DNA of 64,000 nucleotides from Dehalococcoidia bacterium (GCA_009692725.1 SHYP01000003.1:23629-87628); one strand, 5' to 3'. Positions 34,911-43,990 are shown, numbered from the stretch's first letter. Made by a program: numbers and translations. Notes: a model not told the origin generated them from the sequence alone.

Positions 34911-35750
34911 CTAGCGCTCGATCGCGCCCGAGAGCACCACGATGCGGCCGACCGTCGATGAGCCGCCGGATGCGGAGACGGCCACGGTCACGCGGATCGG
35001 GCTGCTCGCCAGGCGCGGCTGCACGACCTTCGTCACGTTACCGCGCTCGTCGGGCAGCGCCGTGCCGCCGCTCACGAGCTCCTTGCCGTCGTCCAGCCAG
35101 ACCTGGTACGCCGCGTCGAGCGGCAGCGCAGGCAGGCCGTGCGCGACGAGCACCCCGGCGCCGACGGCCGCGCTCCACAGGAAGCGCGCGACCGCGCCGT
35201 GCCCCGCGGACGTGACGTCGAGCTCGCTCGTGCGCACCGCGCGATCCGTGGTGATCGCGATCACGAGCTCCTGGTCGGCGACCGCCGTCTGCAGCTGCTG
35301 ACGCAGGTCCTCGGACGCCTCCATCGTGACGCCGGCCGCCTGCAGCTGCTGCAGCTGCTTCGCGTTGGCGCGCACGATCGCCGCGACCGCCGCGGAGTCG
35401 CGCGACTGCTGCCGCAGCTCGGCGCGCGTGTCGAAGCCCCACGCGACCGCGACCAGCGCGACCACCGCCGCCACGCCCAGCGTCGCGCGCCGAGCGTGCC
35501 GCCAGCGCGTCGCCATGCGGATGCCGCTGCCGTACCGCGCCGCGCGCAGCACGCGATCGCGCAGCGCCGGATCCGCGCGGCGCAGCGGCACGCTCAGCGC
35601 GATCAGGTCGATGATTTCGTGGTACGCGGCCAGCTCCACGCGAGCGGCGCCGTCGGCCCGCATCAGCTCCTCGACGACGGCGGCGTCTGTGCCGCTCAGC
35701 GTGCCGAGCGCGTACGCCGCGAGCAGGTCGTCGCGCTCGTCCGGCGTCAC
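34911..35750 (-). CDS. Anti-sigma factor, RskA family
   Basis: A 279-residue single-pass membrane protein. The N-terminal anti-sigma domain (MTPDERDDLLAAYALGTLSG, then AAVVEELMRADGAARVELAAYHEII) lacks the zinc HxxxCxxC motif, as in RskA. One helix follows at about residues 92-106 (LGVAAVVALVAVAWGF), then an extracellular RskA domain with PLDAAYQVWLDDGKELVSGG. GTG start overlaps the sigma factor stop (GTGA). It should hold the ECF sigma factor at the membrane until proteolysis releases it. Confidence 0.87.
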   Translation of the reverse strand: MTPDERDDLLAAYALGTLSGTDAAVVEELMRADGAARVELAAYHEIIDLIALSVPLRRADPALRDRVLRAARYGSGIRMATRWRHARRATLGVAAVVALVAVAWGFDTRAELRQQSRDSAAVAAIVRANAKQLQQLQAAGVTMEASEDLRQQLQTAVADQELVIAITTDRAVRTSELDVTSAGHGAVARFLWSAAVGAGVLVAHGLPALPLDAAYQVWLDDGKELVSGGTALPDERGNVTKVVQPRLASSPIRVTVAVSASGGSSTVGRIVVLSGAIER

Positions 35751-36391
35751 TCGAGTGTCCTACCGTCGAAGTCGCCGAGCGTGGCGCGCAGCTTGCGCAG
35801 CGCGAGCCGCACGCGCGTCTTCACCGTGCCGAGCGGCACGCCGGTGCGCGCGGATATCTCGGTTTGCGTGAGGCCGCCGAAGTACCCCAACTCGATCACC
35901 TCTCGCTGCGCCGGCGGCAGCGCGCTCATCGCCCCGCGCACGATGCGCCGCAGCTCGGTGAGCGCCAGCGCCACCTGCGGATCGTCGAGCACGTTCGGCT
36001 CGCGCACCGGCTCGTGCAGCGGCTCCTGGTACTGCTCGCTGCGCGAGCGCCGCGTGAGCTGGCGCCGCTCGTCGATAGCGCGGTTGCGCGTCACCGACAT
36101 CAGCCAGCTCAGCAGCCGGCCGCGCTCCGGGTCGTACGACTGGGGCCGCCGCCACAGCCGCAGGAACACCTCCTGCGTCACGTCCTCCGCAAGCTGACGG
36201 TCGTACAGCACACGCAGGCTGACGGAGAACACCAGCGAGGCGTAGCGGTCGTACAGCCGCTCCAGCGCTGCGAGCTCGCCGAGCATCAGCGCGGACATCA
36301 GCTCGTCATCGGTCGGCGCGTTGGGCACCGTGTCCGGAGACGTTACGTCTCCCAGTGCTCCACGGATTGGCACCGGTCCGGGATCAGCCAC
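35747..36391 (-). CDS. ECF sigma factor (SigK-like)
   Basis: A 214-residue sigma-70 family protein. Region 2 runs LERLYDRYASLVFSVSLRVL, AEDVTQEVFLRLWRR and RLLSWLMSVTRNRAIDERR; region 4 is LPPAQREVIELGYFGGLTQTEIS, then GVPLGTVKTRVRLALRKLR. The frame is open to 36439, but a TATACT (36427-36432, minus) overlaps those codons and GGAGG stands before the GTG at 36391, so I start there. Coupled to the anti-sigma gene, making a signal-responsive pair. Confidence 0.9.
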   Translation of the reverse strand: MADPGPVPIRGALGDVTSPDTVPNAPTDDELMSALMLGELAALERLYDRYASLVFSVSLRVLYDRQLAEDVTQEVFLRLWRRPQSYDPERGRLLSWLMSVTRNRAIDERRQLTRRSRSEQYQEPLHEPVREPNVLDDPQVALALTELRRIVRGAMSALPPAQREVIELGYFGGLTQTEISARTGVPLGTVKTRVRLALRKLRATLGDFDGRTLE

Positions 36392-36426
36392 GAGATCCTC
36401 CGCCTGGAGGCGCGGGCGCTGCGCCC

Positions 36427-36432
36427 AGTATA
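36427..36432 (-). promoter_or_regulatory. -10 element before the ECF sigma gene
   Basis: TATACT on the minus strand, about 36 bases before the chosen GTG. No standard -35 is seen, which may mean recognition by an alternative sigma factor or an activator. Confidence 0.4.
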
Positions 36433-36460
36433 ACGACACGCGATGAGCGCGGCGCGCGCC

Positions 36461-37294
36461 TCAGACGACAGCCCCCGACGCGAACAGCAACCCGCGCGCG
36501 AGCACCTCGCCGGCCAGCACGGCGCCGACCGCGATATAGAGGAGCCCGGTGGCCGACATCATGCCCCGGATCGAGGCGGCCCGCCACGACAGCACCGCCA
36601 GCAGCAGCGGGAACAGCAGCCCCACCCCCACCCGCAGCCAGAGCGCTGGGTTGGCCGCCAGGCTCACCCCGAACGCGGACTCCGTGAGCGGCTCGACGCG
36701 GACCGGCGCGGCCAGCGCCAGGATCGCCAGCAGCAGCTGCAGCGCGACGGCGCCCGCCACAAGCAGCGTCATCTGCTCCAGCGGCTCCTTCGGCAGCCCG
36801 GAGTTCGTGAGGTACCAGTGGCCCCAGAGCATCGCCATCAGCGCGCCGCCCAGCGCAGCCGCCGCGGCGAGCATGCTGGCCAGCATGCCGGCGTACGACC
36901 ACGCGGGCTCCCCGACCACGGCCGCGAGCCACGCGAGCGACACGAGCGTCAGTGCCGTCGCCACGCCACCGAGCGCGAGCCGCAGCTCGCGCCGGCCCGC
37001 GAGCGCCGCGAGCGCATAGACGACGGATGCGGCGCAGCTCGCGGCCAGCAGCCAGCGCAGCGCCGGCAGCCGGTCCGGCCGCAGCACGTAGCCGTCGATG
37101 TCCGCGCGGCCGTGGACGGCCGCGGCCGCCAGCAGCGCGAGCAGCACGAGCGGCGCGGCGGTGAGCGCCGCGGCCTGCACGTAACCGCCGGTGACCATGC
37201 GCCGCGCGTCGAACACGGTTACGAACGCCAGCGAGCCCACCGCGAGCTCGATCAGGAGCATGAGGAGCGCGTACGGCAGCGTGTCGGCGCTCAC
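36461..37294 (-). CDS. Polytopic membrane protein, unknown function
   Basis: A 277-residue protein with about eight hydrophobic segments spread along its length. Loops are short; the most distinctive is MLWGHWYLTNSGLPKEPLEQM near residue 157, and histidines in HGRADIDGY and GHWYLTN could be ligand residues. I do not recognise a named family; a quinone- or haem-handling anchor is conceivable but unsupported. It lies just upstream of, and on the same strand as, the ECF sigma/anti-sigma pair. The GTG start at 37294 lacks a clear ribosome site. Confidence 0.65.
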   Translation of the reverse strand: MSADTLPYALLMLLIELAVGSLAFVTVFDARRMVTGGYVQAAALTAAPLVLLALLAAAAVHGRADIDGYVLRPDRLPALRWLLAASCAASVVYALAALAGRRELRLALGGVATALTLVSLAWLAAVVGEPAWSYAGMLASMLAAAAALGGALMAMLWGHWYLTNSGLPKEPLEQMTLLVAGAVALQLLLAILALAAPVRVEPLTESAFGVSLAANPALWLRVGVGLLFPLLLAVLSWRAASIRGMMSATGLLYIAVGAVLAGEVLARGLLFASGAVV

Positions 37295-37375
37295 GAGAGC
37301 GGCATCGTAGCAGCGCCTCGGACCCGGTCAAACGGGCGCTGCTCGCGGCACTCACCCCGCGCGCTGCAGGTCGCG

Positions 37376-37404
37376 TTGACAGGCGGCGGCGGCCGCCCAA
37401 CGAT
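37376..37404 (+). promoter_or_regulatory. Leaderless-type promoter of the DinB-like gene
   Basis: TTGACA (37376-37381), 17-base spacer, AACGAT (37399-37404), then six bases to the GTG at 37411. Same geometry as the fur promoter. No ribosome site lies between. Confidence 0.5.
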
Positions 37405-37410
37405 CGCCAC

Positions 37411-37932
37411 GTGACCTACCTCACCCGCGAGTACGGCTCTAACCCACGCTGGTTGCTGAAGGCGCTGCGCGAGGTCCCGCACGAGATCGAGCAGCTGCTC
37501 GCCGGGCTGGACCACGAGGCAGCGGCGTGGCGGCCTGCGCCGGACGAGTGGGCCGCGGCGGACATCGCCGGATTCCTGCGCGAGGCCGAGCGCGAGGACC
37601 TGCGCGCGATCCGCGCGATACTCGCGCGTGACGGCGCGGCGATCGCCGAGCGTCGCGCGTACCTCGCGCCCGGCGAGCACGCGTTCGCGCAGCAGTCCCT
37701 GCACGAGCTGTGGTCCGACTTCCTCGAGCTGCGCGAACGGCTGCTGTGGACGCTCGAGCTCGCAGACGAGGGGTGGGATTGCCGCGGCCTGCACCCCTAC
37801 CGCGGCCTCGTGACGCTCGGCACGTACGTGCACGAGGTCAGCGAGCGCGATCTGGAAGCGGTCTGGTCGCTGCGTAAGCTCGCGGATCAGCGTCCGCCGG
37901 CCGCGTCAGGAGCCCGTCGCCGGCGTCGCTGA
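37411..37932 (+). CDS. DinB-like four-helix protein
   Basis: A 173-residue protein of the DinB/YfiT superfamily. The N-terminal helix WLLKALREVPHEIEQLLAGLDHEAAAWRP, with its WRP that follows the first helix in this family, and TLGTYVHEVSERDLEAVW at the end with a helix-four histidine fit. Several metal-ligand histidines of classical DinB are missing, so it may not bind metal. The arginine-rich tail overlaps the convergent NUDIX gene by 27 bases. Function unknown; some members act in thiol transfer or stress responses. Confidence 0.65.
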   Translation: MTYLTREYGSNPRWLLKALREVPHEIEQLLAGLDHEAAAWRPAPDEWAAADIAGFLREAEREDLRAIRAILARDGAAIAERRAYLAPGEHAFAQQSLHELWSDFLELRERLLWTLELADEGWDCRGLHPYRGLVTLGTYVHEVSERDLEAVWSLRKLADQRPPAASGARRRRR

Positions 37933-38538
37933 GCCCGCGACCGTGGCCGCGCCGGCCGCGCCGGCGGCCGCGAAGCCCGCGCTCGCCAGCGCGAGCTGCA
38001 GCGCTTCCTGTTCGAAGCGGCGTAGCCGCGACATCGCCTCCGCGGGGGTGAACCACGCCACGCCGAGCAGCTCCCATGCCACGGGCGCGGGCGCCCCGTC
38101 CGGCCGCACCCGGCAGCGATAGACGATACTCAGCCCGGGCGCCGTGCCGCGCCCCGAGTGCGGACCGTGCGGCTCCGCGAGCAGCTGCTGCACGACCTCC
38201 ACGTCGAGCCCGGTCTCCTCGTGCAGCTCGCGCTCCACGCCGCGCGCGGGGTGCTCGTAGCGCTTCAGCCAGCCGCCGGGCAGCCCCCACGGGTAGCGCG
38301 GCCGGAACACGTGCTCCGCGAGCAGCACGCGCCCGCGATCGTCGAGCACGACGCCGAGCGCACCGACGCGCTGGCGCGCGACCAGCACCCGCTGCACGAG
38401 CACGAGCGTGTCCTGCGCCATGCCGGAGCGGCGCACCAGCCGTGCGAGCGCGTGGCGCGGCAGCAGGCGAGTGAGCATCACGACCCTCCCGTCGTGCCGA
38501 CGAGCGTACGGCGCGCGGACCGCAACGGCACGCGACAT
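37906..38538 (-). CDS. NUDIX hydrolase
   Basis: A 210-residue protein with the Nudix box GGWLKRYEHPARGVERELHEETGL around residues 88-111, including the REL-EETG core that binds the metal and cleaves a nucleoside diphosphate link. Strand GALGVVLDDRGRVLLAEHVF precedes it. The N-terminal extension of about 55 residues is arginine-rich; an internal ATG ending at 38478 is an equally possible start. The alanine/glycine tail is low complexity. Substrate unknown. Confidence 0.85.
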   Translation of the reverse strand: MSRAVAVRAPYARRHDGRVVMLTRLLPRHALARLVRRSGMAQDTLVLVQRVLVARQRVGALGVVLDDRGRVLLAEHVFRPRYPWGLPGGWLKRYEHPARGVERELHEETGLDVEVVQQLLAEPHGPHSGRGTAPGLSIVYRCRVRPDGAPAPVAWELLGVAWFTPAEAMSRLRRFEQEALQLALASAGFAAAGAAGAATVAGSATPATGS

Positions 38539-38541
38539 GGG

Positions 38542-40344
38542 TCAGTACGCAGGCGCCGCACGAGCCTCCACCACGGCCTGCCAGAGGTCGCCGGCATAGC
38601 CCACCGGCGCCGAGCAGACGTGCCCGACGCACGCGTACGCCACCGCTTCGCGATCGCGCGGCAGGCCGAGCTGCGCGATCGCGACATCGTCGCGGCCGGG
38701 CTCGAGCCATTGCACGCTGCGCGGGATCAGCGGCAGCCGCAGCGCCGCGCCGTGCAGCGACCGCGCGCGCGGCGCGATATCCGGGTCGGCGCTGCCGATC
38801 ACGGTGATCTCGGGCTCGCCCGCGAGCAACCGGTCGACGGCGAGCGCGTAGGACGCCGCGAGCAGCCCGTAGCCCTCGTAGCTCGCCGCGAATGCGCGCA
38901 GCGTCTCGTCGGCGATGCGCAGGTAGTGGTCATCGTGCGTCAGCCGCGCGATGCGCAGGAACGCCTCGGCGACCTCGGCGTTGTCCGCAAGCGGCTGCGT
39001 GCGCACCGCGAGCAGGCCCGTCTGCTCGTGGTCGCGCGCCACGTCCCAGCACGCGCCGCCCGGCGCGCGCCAGCGCTCGTCGATGAGCCGCGTGAGCTGG
39101 CGCGCGCGGTCGAGGTAGATCGGGTCGGCTGTCACCTCGTACGCGTCGAGCAGCGCGAGCGCCATCGCCGCCTGGTCGCCGAGCAGCCCCAGCAGGTGCG
39201 GCGTGCCGTCGTAGTAGCGGTAGATGCCGGCCGTGCCCGCGCGCATGCGCGACCACACGAAGTCCACCGCGCGCGTGCCACGTTCCACCCAGTCCGCGCG
39301 GTCGAAGCTCACGCCGCACGCGAGGTACGCGCGAGCGAGCCCGGCGGTCCAGGACGCGTACGCGCGTGTGTCGACGTACGGGCGTTCGCGGTCGGCGCGC
39401 GCGTCGGCGTCCAGCGCGAAGTACGCCTCGTCCGCATCCTGGGAGCCGTAGAAGCCACCGTCCGGCGCGGAGAGCGTGTGGTCGAGGTAGCCGATCGTCG
39501 GCTCAACGATGGCGCGCGCGACGGCGCGGTCCTCCGGCGAGGCGAGCCCGAGCTCCGCGAGCGCGAGCAGCAGGCCGCCGTGATCCTCGGACATCTTCTC
39601 GAAGTGCGGCACGCTCCAGTCGCGGGTCGTGGAGTAGCGGAAGAAGCCGCCCTCGACATGGTCGTAGCTGCCGCCACCGGCCATCTGCTGCAGCGTGAAG
39701 CGCGCGCGCGCCAGCGCCTCGTCGTCGCCGTCGCGGATGCCTGCGCGCACGAGCAGCCGCAGCGCGTCGCTGTGCGGGAACTTGGGCGCGTCACCGAAGC
39801 CGCCCTGCTCGACGTCGTACGCGGCGTCGATGGCCGCGCGGATGCGGCGCACGATCTCGTCGTCGAGCGCGCCGGACGGGACCGGCGCCTGCTCGCGCTC
39901 GTCGCGACGACGCCGCACCTCCGCGACGCGGGCGCGCACCTCGTCGCGGCCGGTGTGCCACGCCTCGTTGACGCGGTTGAGCAGCTCGAGCATGCGGTCC
40001 GGCGGCACGTAGGTGAAGCCAGCGAGCACCTCGCCGTCCTCGTCGAGGAACGCGGTGGTCGGCCAGCCGCCCATGTTGTAGCGCGCGTTCACGTCGGGCC
40101 GCGTGTCGTTGTCGACGCGCACCGGGATGAAGCGTGAGGAGACGAGCGCGATCACGCGCGGGTCGGAGTACGTGGTCTCGTCCATCACGTGGCACCAGTG
40201 GCACCACACGGCGGACAGCCCCAGCAGCACCGGCTTGTCCTCGGCGACCGCGCGCTCGAAGACTTCCGGACCCCACTCCAGCCAGGGGATCTCGTGCGCG
40301 CGGTTGGGGCGCGGGGAGAAGTGGTGCAGGCTCGGCGCGGGCAT
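38542..40344 (-). CDS. Thioredoxin-domain protein, DUF255/YyaL (SSP411) family
   Basis: A 600-residue cytoplasmic protein. N-terminal thioredoxin-like domain has CHWC at residues 48-51 (SAVWCHWCHVMDETTYSD) and the cis-proline region NMGGWPTTAFLDEDGEVLAG. The rest is an alpha/alpha toroid like cellobiose 2-epimerases: HVEGGFFRYSTTRDWSVPHFEKM, GFYGSQDADEAYF and AEVAEAFLRIARLTHDDHYL. The ATG at 40344 follows AAGGA and aligns with family starts. Biochemical role is not established for this family. Confidence 0.9.
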   Translation of the reverse strand: MPAPSLHHFSPRPNRAHEIPWLEWGPEVFERAVAEDKPVLLGLSAVWCHWCHVMDETTYSDPRVIALVSSRFIPVRVDNDTRPDVNARYNMGGWPTTAFLDEDGEVLAGFTYVPPDRMLELLNRVNEAWHTGRDEVRARVAEVRRRRDEREQAPVPSGALDDEIVRRIRAAIDAAYDVEQGGFGDAPKFPHSDALRLLVRAGIRDGDDEALARARFTLQQMAGGGSYDHVEGGFFRYSTTRDWSVPHFEKMSEDHGGLLLALAELGLASPEDRAVARAIVEPTIGYLDHTLSAPDGGFYGSQDADEAYFALDADARADRERPYVDTRAYASWTAGLARAYLACGVSFDRADWVERGTRAVDFVWSRMRAGTAGIYRYYDGTPHLLGLLGDQAAMALALLDAYEVTADPIYLDRARQLTRLIDERWRAPGGACWDVARDHEQTGLLAVRTQPLADNAEVAEAFLRIARLTHDDHYLRIADETLRAFAASYEGYGLLAASYALAVDRLLAGEPEITVIGSADPDIAPRARSLHGAALRLPLIPRSVQWLEPGRDDVAIAQLGLPRDREAVAYACVGHVCSAPVGYAGDLWQAVVEARAAPAY

Positions 40345-40489
40345 CGCTGCATCCTTTCGCGCTGCCGATCGAGGGTAGCACGGCACCAGGTCCGGCCGGC
40401 TGCGCATGGCGGCACGTGCCGCGCCCAGCACCCACGACGGCAGCCCGCGAACAGCCCTACCACGGGAGCTGCCCGTCACGGCGAGTGAC

Positions 40490-41023
40490 CTAGAAGGTGA
40501 GGCTGGGCCGCCCGAGCAGCGTGCGCGCGAGCGCGATGTGGCCGAGGTGCGCGTAGCCGTGCGTGAGCACACTGGTCCCTAGCGCGCCGATCCGTGTCGT
40601 GGCACCGATCGGCGGCATCTCGATGGCTTCCGCGAGGAACGCGTCGTCCATCGCCTCGATGCGCGGCACGATCGCCTCGGCTACGGCGCGGCCGTAAGCG
40701 GCCAGCGCCTGCGCCTCAGGGAAGCGCATCGCATACGCCTCGGCCGGGGGCAGGCCGGTGCCCTGCACGTTGCGCGGCAGGTCCCACGCCTCGGCCAGGC
40801 CCTGCTGCCGCCACACGGGCGGCTCGCGGTGGAACACGAAGTGCACGATGTTGTCCGCCGTGCGGAACATGTGCCACGCGTCGAAGCCGATCGAGTTGGC
40901 GTCCGCGTGCGGGCGGGCGTGCAGCTCGTCGGGCGTGAGGTCGGCGATCGCCGCGGTCAGGCTGTTCGTCCCCACGAAGAGCTCCCGCACGTAACGCGCG
41001 AGGAATGGCTGCAGCAACGTCAC
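40490..41023 (-). CDS. DinB superfamily protein
   Basis: A 177-residue four-helix protein. The three histidines expected for the DinB metal site can be placed at SIGFDAWHMFRTADNIVHFV (near residues 51 and 61) and THGYAHLGHIALARTLLG (near 154-162). The GTG start has GGAGG seven bases upstream. It precedes nothing coupled and follows the MTHFR gene by 14 bases, so the two may be co-transcribed. Possible thiol transferase; substrate unknown. Confidence 0.78.
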   Translation of the reverse strand: MTLLQPFLARYVRELFVGTNSLTAAIADLTPDELHARPHADANSIGFDAWHMFRTADNIVHFVFHREPPVWRQQGLAEAWDLPRNVQGTGLPPAEAYAMRFPEAQALAAYGRAVAEAIVPRIEAMDDAFLAEAIEMPPIGATTRIGALGTSVLTHGYAHLGHIALARTLLGRPSLTF

Positions 41024-41037
41024 GTGACGACCTCCGC

Positions 41038-42930
41038 TTATGCGCGCTCGGGCGAGACGCCCGCGATCCGCCGCACCAGCTCCGCGGCTACCTCGTACCG
41101 GCCGAACGAGGGCATCACGTATACGCCCGCGACGAACGGGAGCGCGCGCGTCTCCGCGATGTGCTCGAGCGCGATCTCCAGGCCCGCCGCCGCGCCCGCC
41201 TCGCCTGCCGCGCGCATGCGGGCGCGCACCGCGTCCGGCACCGTCACGCCCGCGAGCTCGTGGTGGATGAACTCCGTGTGCCGCGAGGACATCAGCGGCA
41301 GCACACCGAGCAGCACCGGGATCGAGATCGGCCCCAGGCGCTCGAAGAACTCCGCGACGACACGCGTCTCGTACGCCGGCTGCGTCATCAGCACGTCCGC
41401 CCCCGCGTCGATCTTTTCGCGCACCCGACGTAGCTCCAGCGCCAGGTCGCTCGCCGTCGGGTTCGCCGCGCACGCGACGAAGAACTCCGTGGGACGCCCG
41501 AGCGAGTTGCCCGCGAAGTCGACGCCCTCGTTGAGCCGCCGCAGCACGCGGATGAAGCCGATCGCGTCGACGTCCCACACCGCCGACGACTGCGAGGACT
41601 CGGGCGGCGGGTCGCCGGTGAGCGCGATCAGGTTGCGCACGCCCAGCGCGTGCGCGCCCAGCAGGTCGGACTGCAGCGCCATCAGGTTTCGGTCGCGCGT
41701 CGTCTGGTGGATGATCGTCTCGATGCCGACCTCGCGCTGGATCAGCACGGCGAGCGCGAGCGCGCTCATGCGCACGCGCGCCATGGGCGAGTCGCCAATG
41801 TTGATGGCGTCCGCGCCCGCCTGCTGCAGCAGTCGCGCGCCCTCAATCGCCTTGCGCGGGTTCGTGCCGCGCGGGGGGTCGATCTCCACCGACACCACGA
41901 ACTTGCCCGCGCGCAGCTTGTCGCGCAGGCGCAGGCCCGGCGTCGCCGGCAACGGCTCGTCGAGCGGCGGCGAGCTGTCGAGCGCGCCGGGCGCGATGGC
42001 AGCGTCGCCGTGGCGCGCGACGCCGATCGGCACCACGCGCGCCATCGAGCGGTCGGGGTGCAGCGCGGCGCGCATCGCCTGCACGTGCGCCGGCGTCGTG
42101 CCGCAGCATCCGCCGACGAGCGCCGCGCCGAGGTCGCGCGCGCGCAGCGCAAAGTCTGCGAAGTACGCGGGCTCCGCCGCGTAAGCGGCCTCCCCGGAGA
42201 CCACCCGCGGGAGCCCTGCATTTGGCATCGCCGCGAGCGGCACGCCGAGCTGCTCGGCTGCGCCGGCCAGCTCCTGCAGGATGTCGAGCGCGGCCTGCGG
42301 CCCGACGCCGCAGTTCACGCCGACGACGCTGGCGCCCTCGTGCACCAGCGCGCGCGCGGCGTCCGTGATCGCCTCTCCGGACGGCATCGCGAGGTCCGCG
42401 TGGAAGTTCAGCAGCGCGATCACCGGCAGGTCGGTGAGCGCCCGCGCGGCGCGCACGGCCACCGCCGCCTCGCGCAGCGAGGGGAACGTCTCCAGCACGA
42501 TCGCGTCGACGCCGCCCTCGACGAGCGCGCCGATTTGCTCGAGGAACGCCTGGTACGCGTCGTCGAGCGTCCACGCGCCTACGGCGAGGTCGCGCCCGAT
42601 CGGCCCGACCGAGCCGCCGACGAACGCGTTCACGCCCGCGATCTCGCGCGCGTCGCGCGCGATGCGCGCTGCCTGGAAGTTCGCGTCACGCACGCGTTCC
42701 GCGTAGCCGGCGCGCGCAAGCTGTGAGCGGTTGGCCTCGAAGGTGTTCGTGAGCACCAGCTCGGCGCCGGCCGCCAGGTATTCCTCGTGCAGCGCGCGCA
42801 CGAGCGCGGGCGCGTCGAACACCGCGACGTCGGTGGGCCCGCGCCAGCCGCGCGCGCGCAGCGCCGTGCCCGTGGCGCCGTCGCCGAGCACGACGCCGCG
42901 CCCGAGCGCCTCCAGCAGCGGGTGGCGCAT
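41038..42930 (-). CDS. Bifunctional homocysteine S-methyltransferase/methylenetetrahydrofolate reductase
   Basis: A 630-residue two-domain enzyme. Residues 1-300 form a homocysteine methyltransferase with GDGATGTALRARGW, ELVLTNTFEANRSQL and zinc cysteines in GVNCGVGP and GGCCGTTPAHV. Residues from about 330 form an MTHFR barrel: FVVSVEIDPPRGTNPRKAIEGA, NLIALTGDPPPES and MTQPAYETRVV. It couples production of 5-methyl-THF to methionine formation. Start at the ATG ending at 42930. This fused layout is known in Firmicutes (YitJ) and Chloroflexi. Confidence 0.93.
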   Translation of the reverse strand: MRHPLLEALGRGVVLGDGATGTALRARGWRGPTDVAVFDAPALVRALHEEYLAAGAELVLTNTFEANRSQLARAGYAERVRDANFQAARIARDAREIAGVNAFVGGSVGPIGRDLAVGAWTLDDAYQAFLEQIGALVEGGVDAIVLETFPSLREAAVAVRAARALTDLPVIALLNFHADLAMPSGEAITDAARALVHEGASVVGVNCGVGPQAALDILQELAGAAEQLGVPLAAMPNAGLPRVVSGEAAYAAEPAYFADFALRARDLGAALVGGCCGTTPAHVQAMRAALHPDRSMARVVPIGVARHGDAAIAPGALDSSPPLDEPLPATPGLRLRDKLRAGKFVVSVEIDPPRGTNPRKAIEGARLLQQAGADAINIGDSPMARVRMSALALAVLIQREVGIETIIHQTTRDRNLMALQSDLLGAHALGVRNLIALTGDPPPESSQSSAVWDVDAIGFIRVLRRLNEGVDFAGNSLGRPTEFFVACAANPTASDLALELRRVREKIDAGADVLMTQPAYETRVVAEFFERLGPISIPVLLGVLPLMSSRHTEFIHHELAGVTVPDAVRARMRAAGEAGAAAGLEIALEHIAETRALPFVAGVYVMPSFGRYEVAAELVRRIAGVSPERA

Positions 42931-42935
42931 CGGCG

Positions 42936-43403
42936 CTACGCCGGCTCGCGCCCGCGCGCGAGCAGCGCGAGGCCCGCGGCGACCAGCAGCGCCGGCCACA
43001 GCAGGTGCCCGAAGTCCCACCCGAACCAGCCCCAGCCCAGCCAGCCGAAGAGCGGCAGCTCCCTCGCGAGCAGGAACGCGCCGACGCCGACGAACGCGGC
43101 GCCGAGCAGCAGCACCCCGCGCGAGCGGTTGTCGCCGCCCGCGGCGGTCGCGGGGGACTGCGTCGACGCGTGGGCCTCACCCTCGCCGGCGAGCGGCACG
43201 AACACCCACAGCAGCAGGTACGCGACCACCGCTGCCGCCTGCGTGAACACGGCCGCGACGACCCAGAGCACGCGCACGACCGTCGGGTCGAGGTCGAAGT
43301 AGCGGGCGAGCCCGCCTGCGACCCCACCGAGCACGCGATCGTGAGAGCGCGTCAGACGCTGGCGTGCGGGTCGGTCCTGCAGCTGCTGCTCGATGTTCGT
43401 CAT
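42936..43403 (-). CDS. PspC-domain membrane protein
   Basis: A 155-residue protein. The PspC domain is residues 15-75: RLTRSHDRVLGGVAGGLARYFD, PTVVRVLWVVAAVF and YLLLWVFVPL. Two further hydrophobic segments (about 95-112 and 130-148) surround an aromatic WLGWGWFGWDFGHLLWP stretch, giving a stress-type membrane protein. PspC-like proteins often act in envelope stress signalling; no other psp gene is near. Its stop lies five bases before the MTHFR ATG. Confidence 0.87.
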   Translation of the reverse strand: MTNIEQQLQDRPARQRLTRSHDRVLGGVAGGLARYFDLDPTVVRVLWVVAAVFTQAAAVVAYLLLWVFVPLAGEGEAHASTQSPATAAGGDNRSRGVLLLGAAFVGVGAFLLARELPLFGWLGWGWFGWDFGHLLWPALLVAAGLALLARGREPA

Positions 43404-43452
43404 GGCCGTATGGTAGCGCGCGCACGCGAGCCGGGCAGCGGCACGAGCGCGG

Positions 43453-43899
43453 CTACCGCGCCGCCTTGCGCAGCAGCGACTCGATCTGCCGGTAGTCGGC
43501 GTTGGAGATGCGGTGGAGGTTGCCCCGGAAGGCGATGCCGAGCTTCTGCGGGCCGAGCGCGCGCGTCTTGTCGAGCAGGTCCGTGATCGCCCGCACCTCG
43601 ACGTAGTGCCCGGGCTGGGGCACCACCACCGGGCGCGTGCTCACGCGGAACGGGTACTCCTCGCCCTCCTTCGATGTCGAACGCAGCCCAAAGTCGCTCG
43701 TGTCCTCGAACATCGTCGAGGTGACCTCGACGATGCCGCCGAACTGCACGACGCCGGTCAGGTAGTAGACGAGCCGGTCGCCGGGCTGCATCTCGGTGGA
43801 CTGCTTGCGGCGAGAAGCTTTGAAGCCGCACACGTCGAAGTCGCGCTCGCGCAGCAGCTCGAAGTTGTCCGCGGAGCCGACGACGATCCAGGCCTGCAT
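43453..43899 (-). CDS. EVE domain protein
   Basis: A 148-residue PUA-like EVE domain: MQAWIVVGSADNFELLRER at the start, then MQPGDRLVYYLTGVVQFGGIVEVTS and the later FRGNLHRISNADYRQIESLL. EVE/YTH-like domains bind modified bases in DNA or RNA. The start at the ATG ending at 43899 matches family N-termini; codons up to 43980 overlap a hairpin and are not coding. It stands alone, so a role in restriction of modified DNA or in RNA binding is open. Confidence 0.82.
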   Translation of the reverse strand: MQAWIVVGSADNFELLRERDFDVCGFKASRRKQSTEMQPGDRLVYYLTGVVQFGGIVEVTSTMFEDTSDFGLRSTSKEGEEYPFRVSTRPVVVPQPGHYVEVRAITDLLDKTRALGPQKLGIAFRGNLHRISNADYRQIESLLRKAAR

Positions 43900-43936
43900 C
43901 GACGCCCTCCTGAGCTGCTCCCTGTGGCGGATATGC

Positions 43937-43962
43937 CGCGGGCTCCCTGCCGGGAGCCCGCG
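43937..43962 (-). terminator. Hairpin after the HesB gene
   Basis: An 11-base-pair stem (CGCGGGCTCCC paired with GGGAGCCCGCG) around a four-base loop, 30 bases after the HesB stop. It lacks a following T-run but separates HesB from the EVE gene on the same strand. Confidence 0.55.
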
Positions 43963-43990
43963 CGTTGTTGCGACCACCACTCCCGCGAGA

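Noticed and set aside
40345..40489. Coding sequence between the DUF255 and DinB genes
   Set aside because: Open frames here are extensions of neighbours or shadows, with no start, ribosome site or motif; nothing identifiable in these 145 bases.
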